DNA of 64,000 nt from Flavipsychrobacter sp. (GCA_024508935.1 JANINW010000006.1:518663-582662); one strand, 5' to 3'. Counted from the stretch's first letter, positions 17,062-26,163 are shown. Notes: generated by a model not told the origin, from the letters alone. Numbers and translations: made by a program.

Positions 17062-18015
17062 TGTCATTTCAAAAATGGCTCCATGTGGTACGTTGTCTTT
17101 TACAAGAATCTTTCCCTTATGTTGCTTGATTATTTTTGCGGTGAGATATAGCCCCAGGCCAGTGCCTTTTGCCTTGCGGGTCTCTTCGTTACCTACACGG
17201 TAAAACTTATTAAATATCTTTTTCTTTTCGTTATCTGCTATACCTGGTCCATTATCAACCACTTGTAAAACCGCACAGTTATTTTTTGCCTCTAACACTA
17301 TACGAATAAGCTGGTCTTTGGGTGTATACTTTACTGCATTCTCAAACAGGTTATTGATAGCTATCTGCAACAGTGTCTTGTCGCCATAAACCCGGCAATC
17401 CTCAATTTCGCCTGCTTCAAACCTATGCGGGTAACGGCTATTATAGTCACGGATGGTATCCTCTACCAGGTCGGTAAAATCTGTTGGCTCCTTGGCAGAT
17501 ACATATTGCCGTCCTTCCATTTGCGAAGCGATCAGCATGTTGTTAAACAGATCGTTGAGCCGGTTTGCTTCCACTATACACCTGTCTATGAGTATACCTC
17601 TTTTCTCTTCATCCAGCTGATGACGTTCCAGTGTCTGCATATTCAGCTTCATAGCTGCCACCGGCGATTTCAGTTCGTGTGTAACCGACAACATAAAATT
17701 ATTTTGCTGCCTGGAGAGCCTGATACTACGCCTGAAAGATGTGTATACTACCGCTGCGCCAATAAGTATTACCACCAGGAAGGTAGAACCTTCTCCAATA
17801 TACTGTTTGGTACGGCGTTCGCGTTTGTTTTCTATATCGTGCAGGCGTGCATTGTACAGTGCGGGTTGCTTATTACTGTCTACCTGCACCCTTAGGGTCA
17901 GTTTTTCCTGCTGCAATATCCGTTCGCTTTGTTTGTGCAGGCTCAGGCCCCAGAATATCAGGGCTGAAACAATATAAACAAGCAGCAGGAGGTGTACTGT
18001 GGTAAAAAATCGCAT
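17047..18015 (-). CDS. membrane sensor histidine kinase
   Basis: A 322-residue two-component kinase. Transmembrane helices lie at about 7-24 and 76-93, enclosing a short extracytoplasmic loop of 50 residues, so the sensor part is minimal. A HisKA domain follows, with phospho-acceptor His113 in [16 protein letters not shown]. The ATPase domain has the N box [13 protein letters not shown], the G1 box [10 protein letters not shown] and the G2 box [18 protein letters not shown]. The gene lies 12 bp after gldH and is probably co-transcribed with it. No response regulator gene is adjacent, so its partner must be encoded elsewhere. Confidence 0.93.
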   Translation of the reverse strand: MRFFTTVHLLLLVYIVSALIFWGLSLHKQSERILQQEKLTLRVQVDSNKQPALYNARLHDIENKRERRTKQYIGEGSTFLVVILIGAAVVYTSFRRSIRLSRQQNNFMLSVTHELKSPVAAMKLNMQTLERHQLDEEKRGILIDRCIVEANRLNDLFNNMLIASQMEGRQYVSAKEPTDFTDLVEDTIRDYNSRYPHRFEAGEIEDCRVYGDKTLLQIAINNLFENAVKYTPKDQLIRIVLEAKNNCAVLQVVDNGPGIADNEKKKIFNKFYRVGNEETRKAKGTGLGLYLTAKIIKQHKGKILVKDNVPHGAIFEMTLPLS

Positions 18016-18027
18016 GTTGGCAAACGG

Positions 18028-18534
18028 TTAAGGCTTTGCCTTAAAGTTACGGCTATCGTTCCGCTCTACACGCAGGCCAATTTGTAAAATTTCAGGCAAA
18101 GGATTGATACGCATGTTTTGCTCAAAACGTATCTCGTACATGCCCGGCTTCTTAAATTCCATAGGGTTGTCGTTACGGGTAATGGGCATGCGCTGTTCCC
18201 ATATCTCGCCCATGCCCCTGCCCAGCCATTTACCAGACGGCTCTGCCAGCGGTATCTCTATTCTTGATTTTTGGAAACTACTATCTCCCGGTTGTTTTGT
18301 ATATACCCATATCCATATATTGGAATAAGGATAAGCTTCGGTATGCCTTACCAGGAAATAAAGATTGTAGACAGCGTTTGTATCTGTAATATTAAATTTA
18401 AAAGAGGGCTTATTCTGGTACTGCCATGCATTTTGCGGCATGGGGTACTCTTTTTGATAATACGGTGAAGGCAGGCAACCCGTAAGCGCTAAAGAAAAAG
18501 ATAACAGGAGAAGTATTACAAGATTACGAACCAT
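18028..18534 (-). CDS. gldH: gliding-motility lipoprotein GldH
   Basis: A 168-residue lipoprotein with lipobox ALTGC (Cys20) and the GldH pattern: FNITDTNAVYNLYFLVRHTEAYPYSNIWI (about 49-77), EIPLAEPSGKWLGRGMGEIWEQR and YEIRFEQNMRINPLPEILQIGLRVER near the end. In Flavobacterium johnsoniae GldH is needed for gliding and for surface adhesin function with the type IX secretion system. The rest of the gliding machinery is not in this window, and non-gliding Bacteroidota also keep GldH. It precedes the histidine kinase gene and has its own upstream -7 box. Confidence 0.9.
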   Translation of the reverse strand: MVRNLVILLLLSFSLALTGCLPSPYYQKEYPMPQNAWQYQNKPSFKFNITDTNAVYNLYFLVRHTEAYPYSNIWIWVYTKQPGDSSFQKSRIEIPLAEPSGKWLGRGMGEIWEQRMPITRNDNPMEFKKPGMYEIRFEQNMRINPLPEILQIGLRVERNDSRNFKAKP

Positions 18535-18557
18535 GAATATTTATATGATTAGCAAGG

Positions 18558-18565
18558 CAAAAATA
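18558..18565 (-). promoter_or_regulatory. -7 promoter box (TATTTTTG) of gldH-kinase
   Basis: Exact TAnnTTTG match on the minus strand, 23 bases before the gldH start codon. No clear -33 TTTG at the expected spacing. The box lies in the short gap after the yicC stop codon. Confidence 0.5.
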
Positions 18566-18581
18566 TAAGGCTGTGGCCAGA

Positions 18582-19457
18582 TTACAGAATATTCAGGACT
18601 TGTTCTTTTGCCTTCTCCAGCTCGTCTTTCATATTGATGACTATCTGCTGTATCTCTGCATAGTTAGCCTTAGCACCCAGCGTGTTTATTTCCCGCCCTA
18701 TCTCCTGCAAAATAAAGCCTAATATCTTACCCTTTGAGATACCTTCTTTTTCTACAGTGCTATGAAAGTACTGGCAGTGTTGTTTCAGCCTTGTCTTCTC
18801 TTCAGTAAAGTCCATACGCTCCAGGTAGTAGATCATCTCCTGCTCAAAGCGGTTGGGGTCTACATTTTCCTTACCAACCAGCTCATTGAGCGATTGCGTT
18901 ATTTTAGAACGTATTTTTTCTGTACGCTGGGCTTCAAGCGGTATGATATCTGATAAAAGACTTTCTATACTTTGTATACGCTGGTGCAGATCCTTGTGCA
19001 GCGCATTACCTTCATTTTTACGATGGTCCATTAAATGATGCGCAGCCTCTTCAATCACCTTTTTCACTTCCAGCCACTCTGCTTCAGGCAGTACATCCTG
19101 CTCTGGCGCTACCACCTCTGGCATACGCATTAAGGTTGCCAGTACATTTTCTTCCGGTATATTCAGTTGAGCAGCTATTTGCTGCATGCCCTGGTAATAA
19201 AACACGGCAAGGCTGGTATTTACTGTCATTGGCTTGCTGGCCCCTTCCTGCTTTATGGCAATGTTCAGGTCTATTGTGCCGCGCATCAACGCAGCATTCA
19301 GCAAGTTGCGGATATCAAGTTCGTATGAGCGGAGTATGGGCGCCAGTTTCGTAACTACATCAAATTGTTTTCCATTTAGTGATTTTAGTTCTACTACTAC
19401 CTGCCTGCCGTTAATTGTAGCTTCTGCACGGCCAAACCCGGTCATCGAATAAAGCAT
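18582..19457 (-). CDS. yicC: YicC-family endoribonuclease
   Basis: A 291-residue protein. The N-terminal signature MLYSMTGFGRAEA and VVELKSLNGKQFDV, and the C-terminal MDFTEEKTRLKQHCQYFHSTVEKEGISKGKILGFILQEIGREINTLGAKAN pattern, are typical of YicC (YicC_N and DUF1732 domains). Members have been shown to be RNases that act on small RNAs in E. coli. In many bacteria the gene precedes gmk, but no gmk is visible here. It has its own -7 box. The next gene downstream on the strand is gldH, 47 bp away. Confidence 0.93.
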   Translation of the reverse strand: MLYSMTGFGRAEATINGRQVVVELKSLNGKQFDVVTKLAPILRSYELDIRNLLNAALMRGTIDLNIAIKQEGASKPMTVNTSLAVFYYQGMQQIAAQLNIPEENVLATLMRMPEVVAPEQDVLPEAEWLEVKKVIEEAAHHLMDHRKNEGNALHKDLHQRIQSIESLLSDIIPLEAQRTEKIRSKITQSLNELVGKENVDPNRFEQEMIYYLERMDFTEEKTRLKQHCQYFHSTVEKEGISKGKILGFILQEIGREINTLGAKANYAEIQQIVINMKDELEKAKEQVLNIL

Positions 19458-19473
19458 AAGTGAATCTTTGAAA

Positions 19474-19481
19474 CAAAACTA
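19474..19481 (-). promoter_or_regulatory. -7 promoter box (TAGTTTTG) of yicC
   Basis: Exact TAnnTTTG match on the minus strand, 16 bases before the yicC ATG at 19455-19457. No convincing -33 element 19-21 bases upstream. Confidence 0.5.
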
Positions 19482-19590
19482 AGCATAAAGCTTTCGCAAT
19501 AAAAAAATTAAATACGAAGAAATTTATGTAAAAAAGACTTAAAAATCATCTTAAAAACCAAAGCAGGTTAGTGAAAGGCGGATATTTGGT

Positions 19591-19598
19591 TATTTTTG
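19591..19598 (+). promoter_or_regulatory. -7 promoter box (TATTTTTG) of the EnvC-like gene
   Basis: TAnnTTTG match 23 bases before ATG 19622. A transcript beginning near 19604 would exclude the upstream in-frame GTG at 19571 and supports the ATG that opens a signal peptide. Confidence 0.5.
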
Positions 19599-19621
19599 TT
19601 TCTTACCGCAAACAGGAATTA

Positions 19622-21055
19622 ATGCGTTATATCGCAATAGTCATATTTATCATTTTAGCATTACCCGTACTAGCCCAACAGTCTACACGCACTGAGCTTG
19701 AAAAGCGCAGGCAAAGCATCATGGAGTCTATCAAGCAGACCGAAGAGCAACTGGAAGCTACCAAAAGGGATAAGAATGCCACTATAGGCCAGTTGCGTGC
19801 ATTGCAAAACAAACTTGCCGAGCGCCAGAAACTGATCAATAATATAAATGAAGAAATAGGACAGATAAATAATAATATCCACCAGTCATCGCAGGAAGTA
19901 AATCACCTTAAAGAGAACCTGGGCACTTTGAAATTGCGGTATGCACAATCGGTACGGTACGCCTACAAAAGCCGCAGCTCTTACGATATGCTGGCCTTCC
20001 TTTTTTCTTCCAACGATTTTAATGAGGCCCTGCGCCGCATAAAATACCTAAAAAAATACCGCGACTATCGCAAGGACCAGGCCAACCAGATACGCATTAC
20101 GCAAAGCGAGATCGTAAAGAAGATCGATGTGCTGAATAATGCAAAGGCGCAAAAAGACGTGCTGCTTTTAGCAGAAATGCAGCAAAAAACAGTGCTACAG
20201 GATGAAACGAATGAAACGAATAAGGTGGTGAAAGACCTGAAAAGCCGCGAGAAAGATCTTATTTCTGATATAGAAAAAAATAAAAAAGCCGCGAAGCAAC
20301 TCGACCGCGCGGTAGCAGAGATCATCAGAAGGGAAATAGAGATAGCGCGTAAGAAAGCAGAAGAAGAAGCAAGGAAAAGAGTGGAAGAAGAACGCAGGAG
20401 GAAAGAAGAAGAGGCCCGTCTTGCTGCAAATAGACCAACATCCGGTATGTCTGTGAATACAGGCTCGGGTACAAGGACCATTGGCGGCAACCCTGCTACT
20501 ACCAATACCGCCCCGGCAACCAGTGGCAACAGGCCAGCAACTACTACAGGCAATGCCCCGGCATCTGCGGTAACCGCTACCCGCCCAGCTCCTAAACCGG
20601 TTGCTAATTATAATTATTCACTTACTCCGGAGGCTGCCGCCCTCTCTACCAGCTTTGAAAACAACCGTGGTAAGCTACCGTGGCCGGTAGAAAAAGGGTT
20701 TATTTCAGATGCTTTTGGTAAGCACCAGCACCCAGTGGCCGAAAAGGTAATGATAGATAATAATGGCATTGACATACGCACCAGCCCTAATGCAACTGCA
20801 AGGGCCGTATTTGAGGGAGTGGTAACTAAGGTATTCTATATCTCCGGCCGCAACTGGAATGTGCTTATCAGCCACGGGCGTTATTATACATTGTATTCTA
20901 TGCTCGAGAATGTTTCTGTAAAAGCTGACCAGCAAGTGCACACTAAACAGGCTATTGGTACCGTAGGTGTAAATGACGACGGTGAAACAATTATGAACTT
21001 CCAGGTATGGAAAGAGGGTAGCAAGCTTGACCCATCCGGTTGGATAGCCCGATAA
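19622..21055 (+). CDS. EnvC-like murein hydrolase activator with degenerate M23 domain
   Basis: A 477-residue periplasmic protein with a signal peptide about 1-18 (ALPVLAQQ). A long coiled coil spans about 20-250, then a Lys/Glu/Arg-rich helix, a Thr/Ala/Pro/Gly-rich linker (about 265-335) and a LytM/M23 domain from about 353 (LPWPVEKGFISDAFGKHQHP). The catalytic metal ligands are altered: the usual His before GID is Asn (DNNGIDI) and the HxH motif is replaced by MNFQV. It should therefore activate an amidase during cell separation rather than cut peptidoglycan itself. The start at 19622 is chosen because it gives the signal peptide. Confidence 0.9.
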   Translation: MRYIAIVIFIILALPVLAQQSTRTELEKRRQSIMESIKQTEEQLEATKRDKNATIGQLRALQNKLAERQKLINNINEEIGQINNNIHQSSQEVNHLKENLGTLKLRYAQSVRYAYKSRSSYDMLAFLFSSNDFNEALRRIKYLKKYRDYRKDQANQIRITQSEIVKKIDVLNNAKAQKDVLLLAEMQQKTVLQDETNETNKVVKDLKSREKDLISDIEKNKKAAKQLDRAVAEIIRREIEIARKKAEEEARKRVEEERRRKEEEARLAANRPTSGMSVNTGSGTRTIGGNPATTNTAPATSGNRPATTTGNAPASAVTATRPAPKPVANYNYSLTPEAAALSTSFENNRGKLPWPVEKGFISDAFGKHQHPVAEKVMIDNNGIDIRTSPNATARAVFEGVVTKVFYISGRNWNVLISHGRYYTLYSMLENVSVKADQQVHTKQAIGTVGVNDDGETIMNFQVWKEGSKLDPSGWIAR

Positions 21056-21072
21056 GATTTTATACTGATATT

Positions 21073-21111
21073 GATAAAAGAAGGGCGATAATATATCGCC
21101 CTTCTTTTATC
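21073..21111 (+). terminator. long perfect hairpin terminator
   Basis: An 18-bp perfect stem (21073-21090 with 21094-21111) and a three-base loop ATA, 17 bp after the EnvC-like gene. A/T-rich outer base pairs supply the T-run (CTTCTTTTATC) inside the stem itself. Confidence 0.85.
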
Positions 21112-21246
21112 ATACTTATGTTGAATTTTGACGCAAAGTCTTTTACCTGAATGGTATTCTTCAAAAAAGCTTAATTTACACATGCCTTTGACTTACCTCT
21201 CTCCTAAGATGAATAAATATCGTATGATCTAAACGCTGTAAAGCAA

Positions 21247-22746
21247 ATGAGCAAGGTTTTACTTTTTAATCCAAGGAGCGCAAGAACCAAACCACGTATC
21301 CCCAATTCTATTTTATCTATAGCGGCTTCTATAGAAGGACTTCACGACTATGTAATTGTAGATGGCAACCTTGAAACTGATCCAGAGGAAAAAATATTGA
21401 ATTACCTCAAATCTGGTTCTTATAAATATTTTGGCGTTACCTGCATGCCTGGCCCACAGTTGAAACAGTCTATACCTATTAGTAAAAAGGTACGCGAATT
21501 ATACCCCGATATAAAAACTATATGGGGCGGATATTTCCCCAGTAACCAGCCATGGACAGTGCTTAGTTCGGGCTTTGTAGATTTCATTATCAATGGCCCC
21601 GGCGATAAATGCTTTCCTGCATTAATAGATGCGCTGGATAATGGCAAACCTTACGAACTCATCAGCAACCTGATGTATATGCGCGATGGCGAGGTGATAA
21701 AATCACCAAAGGATGAACTATACGACCAGGATACATTACCTCAGCTACCTTATGAAAAATTAAATAGTTTCTATCCCCTGCGGAAATACCTTGGTAAAAC
21801 ATATCTGGGCAGTAAAACCATAGCTTATCATAGCAGTATGGGCTGCCCGTTTAAATGTTCATTTTGCGCAGTGGTGCCTATATATAACGCCCGGTGGAAA
21901 GGAAAGTCTGCAGAGAATATTTATAAGGATATTAAATACCTGAAAGAAAAACATGGCGGTAATGCCATAGAGTTTCATGATAATAATTTCTTTGTTTCCG
22001 AAAAAAGGGTAGCTGAATTTTCCCGGCTCATTATGAACGACAATATGGTGTGGTGGGGAGAAGGACGGATCGATACCATTGATAAATACAGTGATGAGAC
22101 CCTGGCCCTTATGCGCAAGGCAGGTTGTAAAATGATATTCTTTGGTGCGGAGACCGGCAATGATGAGATACTAAAGAAGATGGATAAAGGCGGGACACAA
22201 AGCAGTGCACAGATACAGGCATTTGCGGCACGCATGGCCAAATTTGATATTATCCCGGAATATTCTTTTGTATTGGGCACACCTGCCGATACGCCTGAAG
22301 AGGTAATGAAGCAGATAGATTTTGATATTGCCTTCATTAAAAAAATAAAAGAGATAAATCCTAAAACAGAGATCATCATTTATGTATACAGCCCGGTACC
22401 TACAGAAGGTTCCGACATGTATAAAAAGGTGCTGGCTTCTGGGTTTCATTTCCCTAAAAAACTGGAAGACTGGATAAGCCCGAGCTGGGAGAATTTCGAC
22501 CTGCGCAAAAACCCGCTTACTCCCTGGCTTACTGCCGAGATGATCAATAAAATAAAAGATTTTGAAGTGGTGCTGAATGGCTACTTCCCTACAGTGGCCG
22601 ATATACGCATGAGTGGCCTTCAGCGGAAAATAATACAGGGGCTTTCCTCCATCAGGTATAAAACCAATTTTTACTGGAAGCCTTATGAATTGAAGGCCCT
22701 GCAGATATTGTGGAAATACCGTCAACCTGAAATTGAGGGTTTTTAA
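21247..22746 (+). CDS. B12-binding-domain radical SAM protein
   Basis: A 499-residue protein. Residues about 1-150 resemble a cobalamin-binding Rossmann domain (VLLFNPRSA, then FGVTCMPGPQLKQ and TIWGGYFPSNQP), though no clear DxHxxG motif is visible. The radical SAM core begins at about 190 with cluster cysteines Cys200, Cys204 and Cys207 in GCPFKCSFCAV, and includes FFGAETGNDEILKKMDKG and YSFVLGTPADTPEEV. A C-terminal extension of about 130 residues has an unknown role. Such enzymes often methylate unactivated carbons. It is the first gene of an operon with a second radical SAM protein and a methyltransferase. Its substrate is unknown. Confidence 0.88.
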   Translation: MSKVLLFNPRSARTKPRIPNSILSIAASIEGLHDYVIVDGNLETDPEEKILNYLKSGSYKYFGVTCMPGPQLKQSIPISKKVRELYPDIKTIWGGYFPSNQPWTVLSSGFVDFIINGPGDKCFPALIDALDNGKPYELISNLMYMRDGEVIKSPKDELYDQDTLPQLPYEKLNSFYPLRKYLGKTYLGSKTIAYHSSMGCPFKCSFCAVVPIYNARWKGKSAENIYKDIKYLKEKHGGNAIEFHDNNFFVSEKRVAEFSRLIMNDNMVWWGEGRIDTIDKYSDETLALMRKAGCKMIFFGAETGNDEILKKMDKGGTQSSAQIQAFAARMAKFDIIPEYSFVLGTPADTPEEVMKQIDFDIAFIKKIKEINPKTEIIIYVYSPVPTEGSDMYKKVLASGFHFPKKLEDWISPSWENFDLRKNPLTPWLTAEMINKIKDFEVVLNGYFPTVADIRMSGLQRKIIQGLSSIRYKTNFYWKPYELKALQILWKYRQPEIEGF

Positions 22747-22748
22747 AA

Positions 22749-23804
22749 ATGGCGGGGCAATCTTTATATCATACTTTCCACAGGTATAAAACTTTGTATA
22801 CCGATAAGATAACAGCTTTACCAATCGTTATCATAATGCCGCACAGTGCCTGCAATTGCCGCTGCGTGATGTGCGATATATGGAAGGACAATAAAAACCT
22901 GAAACAGCTAACAGAAGCAGATGTTACAGGGCTGCTATCCTCACTGAAACAATTAGGTACGAAACAGGTGCTGATGTCGGGTGGAGAAGCGTTACTAAAT
23001 CCTAATTTTTTCCGTTTTTGTGAAATACTCAAAGGAGCAGGTATTAGCATTACCTTATTATCTACCGGACTGACATTGAAAAAAAATGCCGGCGATATTG
23101 TGAAGTATGTGCATGATATGATCGTATCACTGGATGGGGATGAACAACTGCATGATACTATCCGCAACATTCCCGGTGCATATAATAAGGTACGTGAAGG
23201 CATACAAGCACTGAAAGCATTGAATCCGAATTATAGGGTAACAGCACGCACGGTTATACACCGCCTGAATTTTCACGCATGGCCTGCAATAGTAAAAAGC
23301 GCCCATACCATAGGTCTTGACCAAATAAGCTTTCTGCCGGCTGACGTGAGCAGTGAAGCATTTAACCGGGAAACACCATGGGAGGCGCCACGGCAGGAGG
23401 AAGTAATAATACCTAAAGAGGGCCTTCCCGAATTAAATGACATTATTGGCCAGCTTCTTGCAGAACATAAAAATGATTTTGAGACCCGGTTTATTGCTGA
23501 GTCTCCGGCAAAAATTCAAAACATATATGGCTATTATAGTGCCCTGCACGGCCTTAATGCATTTCCTTATAAGCGATGCAACGCCCCCTGGGTGTCTGTT
23601 GTGGTAGAAGCCGATGGGACTGTACGGCCTTGCTTTTTTCATAAAACTATTGGTAACATACGCCAACAATCGCTCAGCCATATAGTTAACAGCGCCGATG
23701 CTATTGCTTTCCGCAAAAACCTTGATATGGATAAGGACAGCACCTGCGTAAAATGCGTATGCTACCTGAATTTACCGCCACGCTTCAACCCGGCTGGTGT
23801 TTGA
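22749..23804 (+). CDS. radical SAM protein with SPASM-like C-terminus
   Basis: A 351-residue protein beginning 2 bp after the preceding stop. The cluster motif Cys35-x3-Cys39-x2-Cys42 (in SACNCRCVMCDIW) is followed by VLMSGGEALLNPNF, the radical SAM GGE motif that contacts SAM. The C-terminal quarter has further cysteines: Cys in RCNAPW, Cys in VRPCFF and a CVKCVC group, a SPASM/twitch-like set for an extra Fe-S cluster. SPASM proteins often modify peptides, but no precursor peptide gene is apparent here. The tight spacing means it is made with its neighbours and acts in the same pathway. The reaction is unknown. Confidence 0.88.
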   Translation: MAGQSLYHTFHRYKTLYTDKITALPIVIIMPHSACNCRCVMCDIWKDNKNLKQLTEADVTGLLSSLKQLGTKQVLMSGGEALLNPNFFRFCEILKGAGISITLLSTGLTLKKNAGDIVKYVHDMIVSLDGDEQLHDTIRNIPGAYNKVREGIQALKALNPNYRVTARTVIHRLNFHAWPAIVKSAHTIGLDQISFLPADVSSEAFNRETPWEAPRQEEVIIPKEGLPELNDIIGQLLAEHKNDFETRFIAESPAKIQNIYGYYSALHGLNAFPYKRCNAPWVSVVVEADGTVRPCFFHKTIGNIRQQSLSHIVNSADAIAFRKNLDMDKDSTCVKCVCYLNLPPRFNPAGV

Positions 23805-23816
23805 TAATATTAGAAC

Positions 23817-24473
23817 TTGAGAGGAATACTTAAATACATTTTGAATAGAACGGTACAGCCGTTAGTATCGCGCTATCTTTCCAAAACAAGGACCTACCGT
23901 AAAAACGGGCTGATGCTCGCTATACCGCCGCAAGTATTCCATCCCGGCTTTTTCTTTAGCACACAGGTGCTTTGGCAATACCTGCAAAGTATGGATCTGA
24001 AAAACAAAAAGGTATTAGAGTTGGGTGCAGGCAGTGGTTATATTTCATTTTGTGCAGCAAAAGCAGGTGCTATTGTTACCGCCACAGATATCAATACGAT
24101 AGCAGTAGATCATCTTGCTAAAAACAGCCGGTCCAACAAATTGCCCATAACTATTCTTCAATCAGATCTGTTTAACAATATACCTGTTCAGCTATTCGAT
24201 ATAGTTGCAATAAACCCACCTTATTATAAAGGCTCACCAACAACAGAGGCTTCATATGCATGGTATTGCGGTGAACAGGGAGAATATTTTATCCGCTTGT
24301 TCGAGGGGATTAAAAATTACATTGGGAAAAACACGGTGATAGTAATGGTGCTAAACGATGAGTGCGATATCAATTTCATTACACAAACGGCTATGAAAGC
24401 AGGGTTTTCATTTAATAAGGTTCTTGAAAAACGCAGACTGTGGGAAATGGAATATATATACCTGGTAACATAA
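23817..24473 (+). CDS. class I SAM-dependent methyltransferase (HemK/TrmN6-like NPPY motif)
   Basis: A 218-residue protein with SAM-binding motif VLELGAGSGYISFCAAKAG (about 66-84) and the post-I acidic residue in TATDIN. The catalytic-type motif NPPYY (about 137-141) is typical of methyltransferases acting on amide or ring nitrogens. The start appears to be TTG at 23817: a stop codon lies just upstream and the first in-frame ATG (23913) would remove an N-terminal segment that reads as part of the fold. It follows the SPASM-type gene by 12 bp. The substrate is unknown; a released small-molecule product of the two radical SAM proteins is one possibility. Confidence 0.8.
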   Translation: MRGILKYILNRTVQPLVSRYLSKTRTYRKNGLMLAIPPQVFHPGFFFSTQVLWQYLQSMDLKNKKVLELGAGSGYISFCAAKAGAIVTATDINTIAVDHLAKNSRSNKLPITILQSDLFNNIPVQLFDIVAINPPYYKGSPTTEASYAWYCGEQGEYFIRLFEGIKNYIGKNTVIVMVLNDECDINFITQTAMKAGFSFNKVLEKRRLWEMEYIYLVT

Positions 24474-24500
24474 AAAAGGAGCGTAGTTAGCGCTCCTTTT
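24474..24500. terminator. bidirectional hairpin terminator
   Basis: AAAAGGAGCG (24474-24483) pairs with CGCTCCTTTT (24491-24500), loop TAGTTAG. It lies between the convergent methyltransferase gene and rng, with a T-run on both strands. Confidence 0.85.
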
Positions 24501-24506
24501 AATGTC

Positions 24507-26066
24507 TTATAATTTGATCAGGTCGTCCGTTTTACGGTCATAGAAAAGATATTGGGTCAATGGGGAACCATTATCTACTACAATCTTCAGTTTTACTTTG
24601 TACCTGCTATTCCACTTGCTCAGTATAGATTTCTTAAAGAAATTGCCTTTGGTAAGGTAAGCTTCCATAATAGGATGCACATGCAGCGCTAAGTCGCGAT
24701 GCCCTTGGTCTACCAGGTATTTCAGGTCTTTTTCTATATCATCTGCCAGCAATATAGAAGGGCCTATTTTGCCAGTCCCTTTGCAGGTAGGACAAAGTTC
24801 TGCTGTAGATATATTCAGTTCCGGGCGCAGGCGCTGGCGCGTAATTTGCATCAACCCGAATTTGGAAATAGGTAGTATTGTATGCCTTGCACGGTCGTTA
24901 GCCATAAACTTTTCTACGGCATCCACCAGTTGCTTTTTATTATCAGGCAACTTCATATCTATGAAGTCGATGATGATAATGCCTCCGAGGTCACGCAGGC
25001 GTAGCTGGCGCGCTATCTCAGCCGCAGCTTCCAGGTTGGTAGCCAGTGCATTCTGTTCCTGCCCGGCTTCAGCACTACGGGTCCCGCTGTTTACGTCAAT
25101 AACATGCAACGCTTCCGTATGCTCTATAATAAGATAGGCACCGCTGGAAAGGTTGACCGTTTTGCCAAAAGAAGCCTTTACCTGTTTAGTAACACCATAC
25201 TGATCGAATACAGACTGATTACTACTATGGAAACTAACTATTTCTTCCTGCTCCGGGGCGATACGCGAAATATATTCTTTTGTTTCGTTATGCAGTTTCT
25301 TATCATTCACTACAATACGCTCAAAACTTTCACTGAGCAGATCGCGGAGGATGGATGTAGTCTTATCCTGTTCGCTCAATATTAATTGAGGGGCTTTTGC
25401 ACCTTTCAGGTTCTTTTGTATGGTTTGCCACATTTCGGCAAGCTCCATCAGGTCTGTATGCAGCTCTGCCGTGTTCTTACCTTCAGCAGCAGTACGCACG
25501 ATCACCCCAAAGTTTTTAGGCTTTATAGATTCTACTATGCGCTGCAGCCGTTTACGTTCATCAGCAGAATGTATTTTACGGGAAATGGCCACCACATCGT
25601 TGAACGGAGTCATAACAACAAACCGGCCTGGCAGTGATATTTCGCAGCTGAGGCGCGGGCCTTTTGCTGAAATAGGCTCTTTTAATATTTGCACCAGCAC
25701 TTCAGGGCGCTGGTTGATCACATCCGTTATTTTACCTGTCTTAATGATCTCCTGCTCGTTTTTAAATTTACCAAAGTCATTCTCCCACGGAGTATTACCG
25801 CTAACGGCATCTTTAGTAAACTTTAATATAGAACGGAAATAAGGACTAAGATCGGTATAGTGCAGGAAGGCATCCTTTTCATATCCAACATCTACAAAAG
25901 CAGCATTAAGGCCGGGCATTAATTTCTTAACCCTGCCAAGGTACAGATCGCCAACGGCAAACTCATCCTGGCCGCGTTCGTAGTGCAGCTCCACAAGTTT
26001 CTTATCCTCGAGCAAGGCTATTTCCACGCCATCGCCCGAAGAATTGATAATAAGTTCTTTAGTCAT
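24507..26066 (-). CDS. rng: ribonuclease G/E family endoribonuclease
   Basis: A 519-residue RNase of the RNase G type, close to 490-520 residues without the long C-terminal scaffold of RNase E. The S1 RNA-binding domain lies near residues 35-130 (VGDLYLGRVKKLMPGLNAAFVDVGYEKDAFLHYTDL). The catalytic part has HVIDVNSGTR and GGIIIIDFIDM, whose Asp residues coordinate the metal, and the zinc-link CPTCKGTGK at about 430. It matures 16S rRNA and degrades mRNA at A/U-rich single-stranded sites. A 7-bp hairpin (26133-26150) lies in its upstream region, but I cannot say whether it regulates. Confidence 0.95.
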   Translation of the reverse strand: MTKELIINSSGDGVEIALLEDKKLVELHYERGQDEFAVGDLYLGRVKKLMPGLNAAFVDVGYEKDAFLHYTDLSPYFRSILKFTKDAVSGNTPWENDFGKFKNEQEIIKTGKITDVINQRPEVLVQILKEPISAKGPRLSCEISLPGRFVVMTPFNDVVAISRKIHSADERKRLQRIVESIKPKNFGVIVRTAAEGKNTAELHTDLMELAEMWQTIQKNLKGAKAPQLILSEQDKTTSILRDLLSESFERIVVNDKKLHNETKEYISRIAPEQEEIVSFHSSNQSVFDQYGVTKQVKASFGKTVNLSSGAYLIIEHTEALHVIDVNSGTRSAEAGQEQNALATNLEAAAEIARQLRLRDLGGIIIIDFIDMKLPDNKKQLVDAVEKFMANDRARHTILPISKFGLMQITRQRLRPELNISTAELCPTCKGTGKIGPSILLADDIEKDLKYLVDQGHRDLALHVHPIMEAYLTKGNFFKKSILSKWNSRYKVKLKIVVDNGSPLTQYLFYDRKTDDLIKL

Positions 26067-26163
26067 GCTACCGTCTTTGTTCCAATCCTGCCCCGCTGTA
26101 GCATATAGCTACCTCATACACACAATTTCTTCTGCTGCAATTATGCAGCAATGACAAAAATCC

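Noticed and set aside
21182-21232. 16-codon ORF (MPLTYLSPKMNKYRMI) just before the first radical SAM gene
   Set aside because: Considered as a peptide precursor or leader peptide for the radical SAM operon. It has no Cys or core-like repeat and such a short frame is expected by chance.
26133-26150. TGCTGCA-ATTA-TGCAGCA hairpin upstream of rng
   Set aside because: A 7-bp stem is present and RNase E in E. coli is autoregulated through its leader, but one short hairpin without a mapped promoter is not enough to claim a regulatory element.
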